From Maribacter sp. (GTDB lineage Bacteria; Bacteroidota; Bacteroidia; Flavobacteriales; Flavobacteriaceae): DNA of 64,000 bases. This document shows, one piece after another, positions 33,701-43,384 of this stretch. The notes below the pieces were generated by a model. The model was not told the DNA's origin and made no database searches. It worked only from the letters and a program-made list of their open reading frames with translations. How positions within the stretch are numbered: the first letter of the stretch is position 1; the number at the start of each line of letters is the position of its first letter. Both the position numbers and the translations under genes were made by a program. Location of the stretch: positions 1 to 64,000 of the forward strand of contig JARFRH010000120.1 in NCBI GenBank assembly GCA_029287355.1. The letters run 5' to 3'.

Positions 33701-34072
33701 ACAGGGGAGACTTCAAAAGCACATGATCTTTTCGAAAGACTTAAAACCAAATATCAAGAGCGTCTGAATTACTATTCGTTGCTGCCAGTAGATCAAAAAA
33801 TAAGTCATGGCGAGGATATATTAGGAGATATGGAGGCGTACAATCGTATCGTTGATATTTTGGTTATCAACAATGACCGCGATAAAGCGGAAAAAGAAAC
33901 GCTTATTTTCAATGAATACTTTGACAAGTTCTATGGAGATCAATTCGAAAACCCGAGGGATACCCATAGAACCGAAGATCCTGACATGCAGGATTCTGGA
34001 GAAGTCAATTCAGACTCAACACAATTAGATACATTAAGCGAAAAACCAGCAGATACTATTGCCGTGGAATAA
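30707..34072 (+). CDS. DUF2723 membrane protein (PMT-like / putative protein O-glycosyltransferase)
   Basis: YFITVEPTSSFWDAGEYIATSAKLQVGHPPGAPLLQMIGAFF; many TM segments; long C-terminal soluble region. Confidence 0.85.
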   Translation: MFSKNFEKWDAIIGWVVFFIAFITYFITVEPTSSFWDAGEYIATSAKLQVGHPPGAPLLQMIGAFFAMFAFGDDQVARMVNFVSGASSAFTILFMFWTITNLTRKLITKKEQLTNSKAMAVLGSGLVGSLAFTFSDSFWFNAGETEVYAMASFIMALLLWLGLKWTDNLDHPRGNRWLVLISYVVGLTFGIQFMGFLAIPSIGLLYYFKTYEKTTVKNFLLANIAVVAILMLVYKFSLTYVLQFFGWGEVFFVNNIGLPFNSGSIIIGLLFIAAFYFGLNYTRKNNYRIANTIVLCLMFLFLGFSSWIMLPIRANAQVVINENNPADARALLAYYNREQYPGVDSPVYGAYYSDAFAPAGKEKDEKPKYERDEKLGKYVIVNLYKDALQEAHEDHVGILPRMWSTQHAENYMRYFGPLDFKMKQSNEELRAAVKQVKDGFATGEIDAEQYISFLKRFSEYIEVEPPSVWDNVKYMFEFQFGYMYWRYFMWNFTGKQNDVQGRYNQNGNWLSGIDFIDGMRPVLGSQDNLPSDVENNKGRNTYYFLPLILGIIGLVFQISKNPKQFWVLFVFFMFTGIAIQFYTNPYIFQPRERDYSLVGSFYIFALWIGLGVYGLFDEFRKFVTPKILAPAITIVCLLAVPTVMAYQNWDDHDRSNRFTANSTAKAYLDSCQKDAGAILFTIGDNDTFPLWYAQEIEGYRTDVRVVCTSLFETDWYIDQMKRQAYESDPIPSQISHEKYRWGSRDVLYHQNADALFNKQVSESRWTVQAFIDWVDGDKPETKLKYYFEKAGADPDAYSENVQNIVYYPTTKIRVPVNRKNVLESGLVKQKDSALIVDFIDIELPSSAITKKSMMMLDILANNDWKRPIYFSGGSFDDAEFIWMKDYLQLEGLAYKLVPIKTERKNGFEMGRIDSDHMYDIVKNWEWGNSGDPDIYHDTQTRIQGVTFRSNLARLTETLLEENKIEKAKDVIDMAMTNMPLDQYGYYTLIEPFIDGYYKTGETSKAHDLFERLKTKYQERLNYYSLLPVDQKISHGEDILGDMEAYNRIVDILVINNDRDKAEKETLIFNEYFDKFYGDQFENPRDTHRTEDPDMQDSGEVNSDSTQLDTLSEKPADTIAVE

Positions 34073-34080
34073 ATCGGGGT

Positions 34081-34377
34081 TTAAACGTACTCTTTTAAAA
34101 TTCCAATAAGGGTATTAGCATCTTGCTCGCCACTTTGGCGCCACACCATTTCCCCTTTCTTGTAGATCATCAATGTTGGGAGGCCCTTTACACGAAGTGC
34201 CTGTGAAAGCTCTTTATTCTTGTCCACATCTATTTTTATCACCTTGCCCTTATCGCCCAAGGCAGCGGCTACATCCCTTAAAACAGGATGCATAGCAGTA
34301 GATTGATCGTTCCATTCTGCATAGAAATCTAACAGTACCGGAACGGTTAAATCTATAAGTTCCCCAAATTTTGACAT
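34081..34377 (-). CDS. Thioredoxin-family protein
   Basis: PVLLDFYAEWNDQSTAMHPVLRDVA, VKGLPTLMIYKKGEMVWRQSG; the canonical CxxC appears replaced (WNDQSTAM). Confidence 0.8.
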   Translation of the reverse strand: MSKFGELIDLTVPVLLDFYAEWNDQSTAMHPVLRDVAAALGDKGKVIKIDVDKNKELSQALRVKGLPTLMIYKKGEMVWRQSGEQDANTLIGILKEYV

Positions 34378-34469
34378 AGCTAAATCATTGATTTAATATC
34401 CAAATGTAATAAAAAATGTTAAATCTATAGCTAAACCCTAGGGTACATGGTCTTTTCACGAGGTTAAAT

Positions 34470-35699
34470 CTATGTTAAGGGTTTTTTCTTTAAGGTAATC
34501 ACGGTTATTTCGGGCCATATACCTACCCTGCCCGGATACCCTAAAAAACCGAAACCTCTATTGACATTTATGAATTGCCCTAACTCTTCATAGATACCTG
34601 CCCATTGCTTGTAACGCCATTTTACAGGGCTCCACTTGATCCAACCCGGAATCTCAATTCCAAATTGCATGCCATGCGTATGACCGCTTAGTGTTAGATG
34701 ATAGTGGTAATCATCGGGGACCACCTCTTCTTCCCAATGACTGGGGTCATGGCTCATTAAGATCTTGAAATCACGCTTATCGACCGCTGATTTGGCTTTT
34801 TTTAGATCACCCGCCTTTTTGAAGCCCCCTTTGCCCCAATTTTCTACGCCTATAAGTGCAATGCGATCCTTACCTATTTGTAGAAAGCGGCTTTCATTCA
34901 ACAACAAGTCAAAACCGATTTCTTGTTGTAATTTTTTCAGGTCTTCGAGATTGGCTTTTTTTGCTTCCGGAGTTTCCCAATCCACATAATCGCCATAGTC
35001 ATGGTTTCCCAAAACGGAAAACTTACCATCTTTTGCTTCGAGTTTGGCAAAAAGATCTTTCCATGGGTACATTTCCTCAGCCTTGTTATTGACCATATCC
35101 CCGGTAAAAAGCAAAACGTCACTTTTTTGTCGATTGACCAGATCGATTGCATACTCGATTTTTTCGCGATTATCGAAACTACCGCTATGTACATCAGAAA
35201 TTTGAGTGATCTGATAACCATCGAACGCAACGGGCAGATCATCAAATTCCATGGTATACTTCAGAACCTTGAAATTATATTTACCCTTGTACATCCCATA
35301 AAGCAAGGCTCCAAAAGGAACAGAGGCGACCCCCATGGCAATTAGGCTTAGAAAGCGTCTGCGTTGTGGTAAGGTAAAATCTTTCGTGCTTCCCGATAAT
35401 TTCTGGTATATGCCGGTTATGAGTCGGAATATATCCTCAGAAAAAAGAAAAATAACGGTAATCAATTTAAAGGTAATCATGGTCAATAAAAACCCGAAAG
35501 CATAACTCTTGGCCCTACTGAGAACCCGGCCCTGCTCCTCTCCCAAAGTGAATTGGAACACGAAATTACCCAATACGAGTAATGAAAGAGCAATGAAAAC
35601 ATAATACACCCAAGGATATCTAGATCCTGTTTTTAAAGCCTGTAGCGCGTAAAAACCCAAGAAGAGATAAAAGGCAATAAATAAAATCCAACGGAGCAT
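34470..35699 (-). CDS. Membrane-anchored metallophosphoesterase (calcineurin-like)
   Basis: QISDVHSGSFDN, LLFTGDMVNNKAEE, VLGNHDYGDY, LSGHTHGMQFG. Confidence 0.92.
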   Translation of the reverse strand: MLRWILFIAFYLFLGFYALQALKTGSRYPWVYYVFIALSLLVLGNFVFQFTLGEEQGRVLSRAKSYAFGFLLTMITFKLITVIFLFSEDIFRLITGIYQKLSGSTKDFTLPQRRRFLSLIAMGVASVPFGALLYGMYKGKYNFKVLKYTMEFDDLPVAFDGYQITQISDVHSGSFDNREKIEYAIDLVNRQKSDVLLFTGDMVNNKAEEMYPWKDLFAKLEAKDGKFSVLGNHDYGDYVDWETPEAKKANLEDLKKLQQEIGFDLLLNESRFLQIGKDRIALIGVENWGKGGFKKAGDLKKAKSAVDKRDFKILMSHDPSHWEEEVVPDDYHYHLTLSGHTHGMQFGIEIPGWIKWSPVKWRYKQWAGIYEELGQFINVNRGFGFLGYPGRVGIWPEITVITLKKKPLT

Positions 35700-35756
35700 G
35701 GCTATTTTTTTTTGTAAAGGTATTTTGAAACTATGGGCTAGAAGGGATTTTACCTT

Positions 35757-36479
35757 TTATTTAACGCTTCTAACAACTTCCTGTAATCTTTCGAAATTGG
35801 ATATTGGTATGGAATCATCGGATAACATCTTTGGAGCGTTCATGGGCACCTTTGGATCTTTATCTAATTTTTGGTGCATTTTAACACCCGATAAATGAAT
35901 CGCTTTAAATCCCTTTTCCTTAAACAAGTGGGCATTGGATACGTTTATACCAGACCCAGGCATGATGGTACAGAGCAACGCTTTTTTTTGAAGTTCTGAA
36001 AGCAAATCTATTCCTTCCTGTGCCGTTTTTTGTTGCCCTGAAGTCAAAATGGCATCTACACCCATTCTCTCGAGCCATTCCAATCCCAGAAAAGGATCTG
36101 GGACCCAATCAAAAGCACGATGGAATGTCGTTTTAAGGCCGTGGTTCATTTCCTCCAACTCCCGAAATCTGATTTCGTCAAAATCAAAATTCGCATGTAG
36201 CATTCCAATTGCAATACCTTCAATACCCATTTCGGAACAAAGTTTGATATCGCTTTTCATGATTTCAAATTCGTCATCAGAATAGGTAAAGTCACCACTT
36301 CGCGGTCGAATAAGCACCCTTACAGGAATGGATATCTTCTCACTTACTGCTTTCAATAGGCCATATGAGGGTGTAATTCCTCCGACCGCGAGTTCCGAAC
36401 AAAGTTCGATTCTATCCGCTCCCGCTTTTTCTGCATTCAATGCGGATTGCAATGAATTAGCACACACTTCTACTAGCAT
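35757..36479 (-). CDS. cutC: Copper homeostasis protein CutC family
   Basis: VEVCANSLQSALNAEKAGADRIELCSELAVGGITPSYGL, VRVLIRPRSGDFTYSDDE. Confidence 0.94.
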   Translation of the reverse strand: MLVEVCANSLQSALNAEKAGADRIELCSELAVGGITPSYGLLKAVSEKISIPVRVLIRPRSGDFTYSDDEFEIMKSDIKLCSEMGIEGIAIGMLHANFDFDEIRFRELEEMNHGLKTTFHRAFDWVPDPFLGLEWLERMGVDAILTSGQQKTAQEGIDLLSELQKKALLCTIMPGSGINVSNAHLFKEKGFKAIHLSGVKMHQKLDKDPKVPMNAPKMLSDDSIPISNFERLQEVVRSVK

Positions 36480-36520
36480 TTCCTTATATTTATTCGCTTA
36501 AAAATAATCAACCCGAACCG

Positions 36521-37510
36521 ATGCAAAGAAGAAACTTCCTAAAAAATTCAAGTGCCGCTGCCGCGGGATTGATTTCCACACCTTTGATTACCTCTTGTAA
36601 GGATCAGGCGGCGGCGAAAATCGTTGAAACCGAAACTACAAAGACCTTACATCCGATTACCATTTGCACATGGAATTTTGAAAACGCTACGGCAAAGGCT
36701 TGGGAAGTTTTGGCTGCCGGTGGCAGTTCATTGGATGCCGTACAACAGGGGGCCATGGTCGAAGAAGCCGATGTCAACAATCAAACCGTAGGCGTGGGTG
36801 GTAGACCAGACCGCAATGGAAATGTGACGTTGGACGCCTGTATCATGGACAAGGACGGTAATTGTGGTGCAGTACTTTGTATGCAGCATATTGCCAGTCC
36901 GGTTTCCGTAGCCAGAAAGGTGATGGAAGATACTCCACATGTAATGCTTGCTGGCAGAGGTGCGGAACAGTTCGCTTATGAAAAAGGATTTAAAAAAGTG
37001 AATCTGCTTACCGAGCAATCAAAAAAAGAGTGGCTCGAATGGAAGAAAACATCTGAATACAAACCTATTATCAATATCGAAAACCATGACACCATTGGCA
37101 TTCTAGCTATTGACAAAAACGGAGCTATTTCAGGGGCTTGTACCACAAGTGGGATGGCTTATAAATATGCGGGTCGCGTAGGTGATTCACCCATTATTGG
37201 TGCAGGACTATTCGTCGACAATGAAATTGGTGCTGCCACTGCAACTGGAGTTGGTGAAGAAGTAGTGCGAACCGTTGGCAGCTTCTTGATTGTGGAATTG
37301 ATGCGCCAAGGTAAATCACCGCAAGAAGCGTGCGAGGAAGGTGTGAAACGCATAATGGCCAAAAACAAGGACCGAACCGATTTTCAAATCGGCTTTATCG
37401 CTATCAATAAAAAAGGGGAAACCGGTGGGTACTGTATTCAACCCGGGTTTACTTATCGCACGTATTCGGAAGATGGGCATGTAAATAATCCTTCTAAGAG
37501 TTTTCTCTAG
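36521..37510 (+). CDS. N4-(beta-N-acetylglucosaminyl)-L-asparaginase (Ntn hydrolase), exported
   Basis: TAT-like MQRRNFLKNSSAAAAGL; NHDTIGILAIDKNGAISGACTTSGMAYKYAGRVGDSPIIGAG autoprocessing/active-site region. Confidence 0.93.
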   Translation: MQRRNFLKNSSAAAAGLISTPLITSCKDQAAAKIVETETTKTLHPITICTWNFENATAKAWEVLAAGGSSLDAVQQGAMVEEADVNNQTVGVGGRPDRNGNVTLDACIMDKDGNCGAVLCMQHIASPVSVARKVMEDTPHVMLAGRGAEQFAYEKGFKKVNLLTEQSKKEWLEWKKTSEYKPIINIENHDTIGILAIDKNGAISGACTTSGMAYKYAGRVGDSPIIGAGLFVDNEIGAATATGVGEEVVRTVGSFLIVELMRQGKSPQEACEEGVKRIMAKNKDRTDFQIGFIAINKKGETGGYCIQPGFTYRTYSEDGHVNNPSKSFL

Positions 37511-37640
37511 ACCTGAGATCTCTTTGATTCAAGATGCAAGAACTTCGATAAGACTTTTAAAACTCTTTGTCCAATCACCATTTTCTAGACACTTTTTTCT
37601 ACTTTTAGAAACTCATTAATCGTCACTTTCATAAAATCCG

Positions 37641-40478
37641 ATGGCAGAACAAAAACGACTTTTTTTACTAGATGCATTCGCTTTGATTTTTCGTGGGTAT
37701 TATGCCCTGATCAAAAAACCGAGAATCAACTCCAAAGGAATGGATACCTCAGCTATTATGGGCTTTATGAATTCGCTTTTCGATGTCATTAAGCGCGAAA
37801 AGCCGGATCATTTGGCGGTTTGTTTTGACAAGGGGGGCAGTACCGAGCGTACCGAGCTATTTCCAGAATACAAAGCCAATCGAGATGAAACTCCGGATGC
37901 CATAAAAATTGCGGTACCCTATATACAAGATATTCTAAAGGCCATGCATATTCCGGTTGTGGTGAAGGAAGGTTGGGAGGCAGACGATATTATCGGCACA
38001 TTGGCCAAACAGGCTGAGAAGGAAGAATACAAAGTTTTTATGGTCACCCCGGATAAAGATTTTGGACAATTGGTTTCCGAAAATATATTTATGTATCGTC
38101 CCGCACGAATGGGCAACGGTATTGAAATTTGGGGAATTCCTGAAATTCAAGCACGTTTCGGAGTAGAACGCCCCGAACAAGTCATCGATTATTTGGGCAT
38201 GATGGGTGACGCCAGTGACAATATTCCAGGACTTCCTGGGGTGGGGGACAAAACCGCAAAAAAGTTCATAGAAGAATTTGGGTCCATGGAAAATCTTTTA
38301 GCAAATACTGACCAGCTAAAAGGTAAAATGAAGGAGAAAGTTGAAGCCAATGGTGAGCTAGGATTACTTTCAAAGCGGTTGGCCACGATAAGTCTTGATG
38401 TCGATGTAACGTTTAATGCCAAGGATTATGAGATGTCAGATCCTGATAATGCTAAAGTTCAAACCATATTTGAGGAACTTGAATTTAGAAGGCTAAAAGA
38501 TCAGTTCATCAAAATATTTTCAGGTGAAGTAGAAGAATCCAAAACCGATACGGCCAACGCTCCCGCGAAAAAGGCAAAACCACAGGAAGCTGGAGGTGGA
38601 CAATTTTCCTTATTCGGAGCAGACCCTTCCGAAGCGGGTGGTACGATAAAAGACTTAAATAGCCGTCGCACCATTGCCGATGTTCCGCATGTATATCAAA
38701 GCATTGCTCCTGGGATGGCCATGAAGCTTTTTGTTCAGAATTTGATGAAACAGACTTCCGTTTGTTTTGATACGGAGACGACCGGACTCAATCCTTTGAC
38801 GGCCGAATTGGTAGGTATTGCTTTTTCTTGGGAGGCGACAAAAGGGTTTTACGTTCCCTTTCCGGAGGATAAAGACAAAGCTCAAGAAATCATCGAGCAG
38901 CTACGTCCTTTTTTCGAATCCGAGGAGATTGAAAAAATAGGTCAGAATTTGAAGTATGATATTAAAGTTTTGCATAAATATAACCTGAAGGTCAAAGGAA
39001 AATTCTTTGATACCATGTTGGCGCACTATCTCATCAATCCTGATATGCGCCATAATATGGATGTGCTTTCAGAAGCCTATTTGAATTACACACCCGTTTC
39101 AATTACAGAACTTATTGGCAAAAAAGGGAAAAATCAACTCTCAATGAGAGATGTTCCTTTGGAAAAGCAGACCGAGTATGCCGTTGAAGATGCCGATATC
39201 ACGTTTCAATTGGCACAACACTTTAGACCTGAATTGGCTGAAGCCAAGACAGAAGATTTATTCAATGAGATCGAAATTCCGCTCTTGCATGTTTTAGCGG
39301 ATATGGAGTTGGAGGGTATTAATTTGGATAAAACCTTTCTAAACTCGCTTTCAGAAGACCTCACCAATGATATCGCATCTTTAGAAAAGAAAATCTACAA
39401 AGCTGCTGGAGTTGAATTCAATATCGGATCACCAAAGCAATTGGGTGAAATTCTTTTTGATAAGATGAAGTTGGTCGACAAACCCAAAAAGACCAAAACC
39501 GGACAGTATTCAACGGCAGAAGATGTACTTTCTTATTTAGCCAAAGACCATGAAATCATTCAACATGTATTAGACTACAGGGGCCTAGCGAAACTGAAAA
39601 GCACCTATGTAGATGCCCTTCCTTTACAAGTAGACGAAAGCACAGGTAGAGTGCACACCGATTATATGCAAACTGTTGCCGCAACCGGAAGATTGAGTAG
39701 CAACAATCCCAATTTACAGAACATTCCGATTCGAACCGAACGCGGACGTCAGGTTCGAAAAGCGTTCATTCCACGGGATGAAAATTATACTTTGCTTGCT
39801 GCGGATTACTCCCAAATAGAACTAAGAATCATCGCTGCTTTGAGTGAGGAAACTACAATGATCGAGGCGTTCAAAAATGGCGAAGACATTCATGCCTCAA
39901 CTGCAGCACGTGTATTTAATGTTCCGCTGGAAGAGGTTACTCGTGAGCAACGTAGCAATGCCAAAACCGTCAACTTCGGTATCATCTACGGCGTTTCTGC
40001 ATTTGGATTGAGCAATCAAACCGACCTCTCTCGTTCAGAAGCCAAAGAATTGATCGAAACCTATTACAAGACCTACCCTAAACTCAGAAACTATATGGCT
40101 GAGCAGGTCGATTTCGCAAGAGATAATGGCTATGTCCAAACTGTTTTAGGAAGACGTAGGTACTTAAAAAACATCAATGGCAGTAATGCCATTGTGCGCG
40201 GAGCAGCAGAACGAAATGCGGTGAATGCACCCATTCAAGGGAGTGCGGCTGATATCATAAAAATCGCCATGATCAATATTCATCAAAAACTAACCGAAGA
40301 AAATTACAAGTCCAAAATGTTGCTTCAAGTGCATGATGAATTGGTGTTCGATGTCTACAATCCTGAAATGGATAAGCTCAAGAACATGGTCAAGTCTGAA
40401 ATGGAAAATGCTTATACATTAGTAGTACCCTTGGATGTCGAACTAGGAGTTGGGGCGAATTGGTTAGAGGCGCATTAA
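37641..40478 (+). CDS. polA: DNA polymerase I
   Basis: 5' nuclease domain, DTETTGLNP exonuclease motif, DYSQIELRIIAALS, QVHDELVFDV. Confidence 0.97.
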   Translation: MAEQKRLFLLDAFALIFRGYYALIKKPRINSKGMDTSAIMGFMNSLFDVIKREKPDHLAVCFDKGGSTERTELFPEYKANRDETPDAIKIAVPYIQDILKAMHIPVVVKEGWEADDIIGTLAKQAEKEEYKVFMVTPDKDFGQLVSENIFMYRPARMGNGIEIWGIPEIQARFGVERPEQVIDYLGMMGDASDNIPGLPGVGDKTAKKFIEEFGSMENLLANTDQLKGKMKEKVEANGELGLLSKRLATISLDVDVTFNAKDYEMSDPDNAKVQTIFEELEFRRLKDQFIKIFSGEVEESKTDTANAPAKKAKPQEAGGGQFSLFGADPSEAGGTIKDLNSRRTIADVPHVYQSIAPGMAMKLFVQNLMKQTSVCFDTETTGLNPLTAELVGIAFSWEATKGFYVPFPEDKDKAQEIIEQLRPFFESEEIEKIGQNLKYDIKVLHKYNLKVKGKFFDTMLAHYLINPDMRHNMDVLSEAYLNYTPVSITELIGKKGKNQLSMRDVPLEKQTEYAVEDADITFQLAQHFRPELAEAKTEDLFNEIEIPLLHVLADMELEGINLDKTFLNSLSEDLTNDIASLEKKIYKAAGVEFNIGSPKQLGEILFDKMKLVDKPKKTKTGQYSTAEDVLSYLAKDHEIIQHVLDYRGLAKLKSTYVDALPLQVDESTGRVHTDYMQTVAATGRLSSNNPNLQNIPIRTERGRQVRKAFIPRDENYTLLAADYSQIELRIIAALSEETTMIEAFKNGEDIHASTAARVFNVPLEEVTREQRSNAKTVNFGIIYGVSAFGLSNQTDLSRSEAKELIETYYKTYPKLRNYMAEQVDFARDNGYVQTVLGRRRYLKNINGSNAIVRGAAERNAVNAPIQGSAADIIKIAMINIHQKLTEENYKSKMLLQVHDELVFDVYNPEMDKLKNMVKSEMENAYTLVVPLDVELGVGANWLEAH

Positions 40479-40578
40479 AGATTACTGTTAAGCTTTTCAA
40501 AAAGACATACGAATGATCGATGAAATGCGTTCTTGTTGAAGAACCTCATATGAAGCTGAATCTATAAAAACCACTGTA

Positions 40579-40926
40579 GTGAAAAAGCTTCTTATCATCA
40601 TTTCAATATTCGTTTTAGGACTTCAATGTGCTATTGCTCAATTTAGCGATACCCCCGAAACCACCACCACAAATCAGACCAAGGTCCAAAAGGTAAAAGT
40701 ATTCCCTAATCCCGCCACGAACGTGGTCAATATCTTAGGGCTTCAAAACAGTAATCGGGCTGCTATTTTGATTACGGATGCTTACGGTAATGCGGTGTTA
40801 GAACACCATTGGGAAATCAAAAACAAGGCTTTGAACATTCCGGTAACTTCTTTGAATCCTGGAATTTACATAGTTACCATTCGTTCGATGGAACAGCAAG
40901 TGCAGACAAAATTCTACAAGCAATAA
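40579..40926 (+). CDS. Minimal T9SS type A C-terminal sorting-domain protein
   Basis: GTG start; signal peptide then VKVFPNPATNVVNI...DAYGNAVLEHHW...LNPGIYIVTI...TKFYKQ. Confidence 0.85.
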   Translation: MKKLLIIISIFVLGLQCAIAQFSDTPETTTTNQTKVQKVKVFPNPATNVVNILGLQNSNRAAILITDAYGNAVLEHHWEIKNKALNIPVTSLNPGIYIVTIRSMEQQVQTKFYKQ

Positions 40927-40933
40927 TGCACCA

Positions 40934-43384
40934 CTAGTCAAAAACAAAATTATAGGTCAAAGCGAATAATGGGCTGTTCATAATGGAAAGCTCATAAGTA
41001 CCCAAAGGACTTCCAAGAAAAACATCGGTGTCAACCCCAGGTTGTCTTTGTGTGTAATATACATTGAAAGGATTCCTTCTTCCATAGACATTGTAAATGG
41101 TAAATGTCCAATCTCCTATCCATCTGCGATTCAACTTTTTACCGTATTTGATTTTCCATGAGAAATCCAAGCGATGATACGGCCGTAATCTCGCATTGTT
41201 ACGTTCAATAAAAATGGGCACGTCGATATTTTCGAGTCGAAAAACACTATTGGCTACAGTATAAGGTCTACCCGTTTGTCCAGTGAAATTAAAACTCCAT
41301 GTATTAAATTTATCTCCTTCGAAATTGATTGTAGCATTTACTACATGTGGCCTATCAAAATCGGATGGGAACCAATTATTATTGTTCACTCTATCGGCAA
41401 GATTTTCACTTTGAACACGCAATAGACTTCTTGACCAGGTATAATTAAGCCACCCATTTATTTTACCCCGTGGCTTTCTAATACTAAATTCAACGCCATA
41501 AGCTTCACCTTCGCCCTGAATCACATCGCGTACTAAGAACTCTTCTAAAAAAAAGTCTGCCCCTGGCTTATACGTTAAATTGTTTTTGGTATCACGATAA
41601 TAGCCTTCCAGTCCAATTTCCACCTCATTATTAGCAAGATTTTTATATATGCCCAAGCCATAGGTATCACTCACCTGTGGTTTGATGGAAGGATCGGCTG
41701 TTTTCCAACGTGAAGTAGGTAACGGAGTTGTCGAATTATATACGTTTTGCAAATACTGATTCAATCGGGCGTAACTAGCTTTAACCGATGTATTCTCATT
41801 GAGTTTTATATTGGCCCCAAGTCGAGGCTCCAAGCCATTATAGGTTTTTACCCCCGCTCCCTTTTCAAATATTGTCTTCCCCAATAAAACTTCCGTCTCG
41901 GCATCAAAATTCCCTTGTGTAAAAGGCCCTACGAGGACGTAATGATTAAATCGTAAACCGGCAGACAATGAGACATTCTCAATGGGATCAAAATTGACAT
42001 TCGCATATCCTCCAAATTCATAACTATCTTCCCTCGCCAACGAAACGGGCTGTATACTATTGGTATTACCGGGGATCAACTCTCCTGGGCTTATTCGGTA
42101 TCGAATGGCCTGACCCCCCACATAATAATTTAGAGTTTCTGTAACATCTTTTGAAAATTCAGATATAAAACTTAAATAATTTATTTTCGAATCAAAAACA
42201 ATCTCATTTTCACTATCGATTTCAGGAAAAATGGTCTTTGGCGTGTAGTTGCTCATCACCAAAAGCGTTCTTAAATTACTTTCATCATTAAAACTATGCC
42301 TCCAGTTCAGCGTTCCATTTAAGCTATTAAAATCATACTGATTATTTTCAGCATTGATGTTCTGTATTTTGGTAATGAGATCTAGTTGGTAAAAATCTTT
42401 GCTATAAAAACCTGTAAATGTGATTTGATCATCATCAGTGGGCAAATACAATAATTTAATTGTACTATCATAGAAATTTGCCTTCGTATTTTTCAACCGC
42501 TCAGAAACCAAGGGCAACAAAAAGTCTGTAAAACCAGCCCTAAGGCCCATGGTCATCATCAGTTTATCTTTAACTATAGGTGTTTCTATAGACAATCTAC
42601 TGGAAACCAAACCAATACCGCCACTTAATTTAAATTTGTCCACATAGGGGTTTTTCACTTTAATATCAAGAACCGAAGTGATTCTTCCACCATACCGAGC
42701 AGGAATATTTGCGCGATATAAATCAACACTTCCCAACACATCCGGAGTGAAAACAGAGAATAACCCAAAAAGGTGTGTGGGATTAAATACTGGAGCATAA
42801 TCGAATAATAACAAATTCTGATCCAATGCCCCGCCCCTTACGGAAAGCCCGTTACTAATCTCACCAGCATTGTTCACACCGGCTAAAAGGGTCATACCTC
42901 TCAACACATCCACTTCTCCCAAACCAGCTGGAATCTTCTTGATTTCTTGCGTTCCTAATTGCAAAGCACCCATTTGCGGAAGTTCTACGTTGTCATTTAT
43001 TCTTTTTGCCCTGACAATGACTTCTGAAAGTTGTTCCTGTGCTTCCAGTAATTCTATTTTCAAAAATTGGCTGCTATTAAGCTCCAATTCGCGCACCTCA
43101 CTTCGATACCCGATATAGGATATTGTAATCGTATATTTATCTTGGGGCAAGATAATATTAAACCGCCCGGAAGAATTGGTAATACCACCACAGGCACAAG
43201 GTTGTATGACAACCTCGGCACTTTCTAGAGGCAGACCAGTAACATTGTCCAGTATTTGAAATGACAGCGTATTTTCTTGTCCATATAATGTATTCCCAAA
43301 ACATACTGTCATGGTCATGCATAAAAAGAATTTAATTAGATTCTTCTTTGAATGATGGTGACCAGAAAACTTTAGTCTACCCAT
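40934..43384 (-). CDS. TonB-dependent outer-membrane receptor with N-terminal carboxypeptidase-like domain
   Basis: LPLESAEVVIQPCACGGITNSSGRFNIILP, plug GLSVRGGALDQNLLLFDYAPVFNPTHLFGLFSVF. Confidence 0.93.
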   Translation of the reverse strand: MGRLKFSGHHHSKKNLIKFFLCMTMTVCFGNTLYGQENTLSFQILDNVTGLPLESAEVVIQPCACGGITNSSGRFNIILPQDKYTITISYIGYRSEVRELELNSSQFLKIELLEAQEQLSEVIVRAKRINDNVELPQMGALQLGTQEIKKIPAGLGEVDVLRGMTLLAGVNNAGEISNGLSVRGGALDQNLLLFDYAPVFNPTHLFGLFSVFTPDVLGSVDLYRANIPARYGGRITSVLDIKVKNPYVDKFKLSGGIGLVSSRLSIETPIVKDKLMMTMGLRAGFTDFLLPLVSERLKNTKANFYDSTIKLLYLPTDDDQITFTGFYSKDFYQLDLITKIQNINAENNQYDFNSLNGTLNWRHSFNDESNLRTLLVMSNYTPKTIFPEIDSENEIVFDSKINYLSFISEFSKDVTETLNYYVGGQAIRYRISPGELIPGNTNSIQPVSLAREDSYEFGGYANVNFDPIENVSLSAGLRFNHYVLVGPFTQGNFDAETEVLLGKTIFEKGAGVKTYNGLEPRLGANIKLNENTSVKASYARLNQYLQNVYNSTTPLPTSRWKTADPSIKPQVSDTYGLGIYKNLANNEVEIGLEGYYRDTKNNLTYKPGADFFLEEFLVRDVIQGEGEAYGVEFSIRKPRGKINGWLNYTWSRSLLRVQSENLADRVNNNNWFPSDFDRPHVVNATINFEGDKFNTWSFNFTGQTGRPYTVANSVFRLENIDVPIFIERNNARLRPYHRLDFSWKIKYGKKLNRRWIGDWTFTIYNVYGRRNPFNVYYTQRQPGVDTDVFLGSPLGTYELSIMNSPLFALTYNFVFD

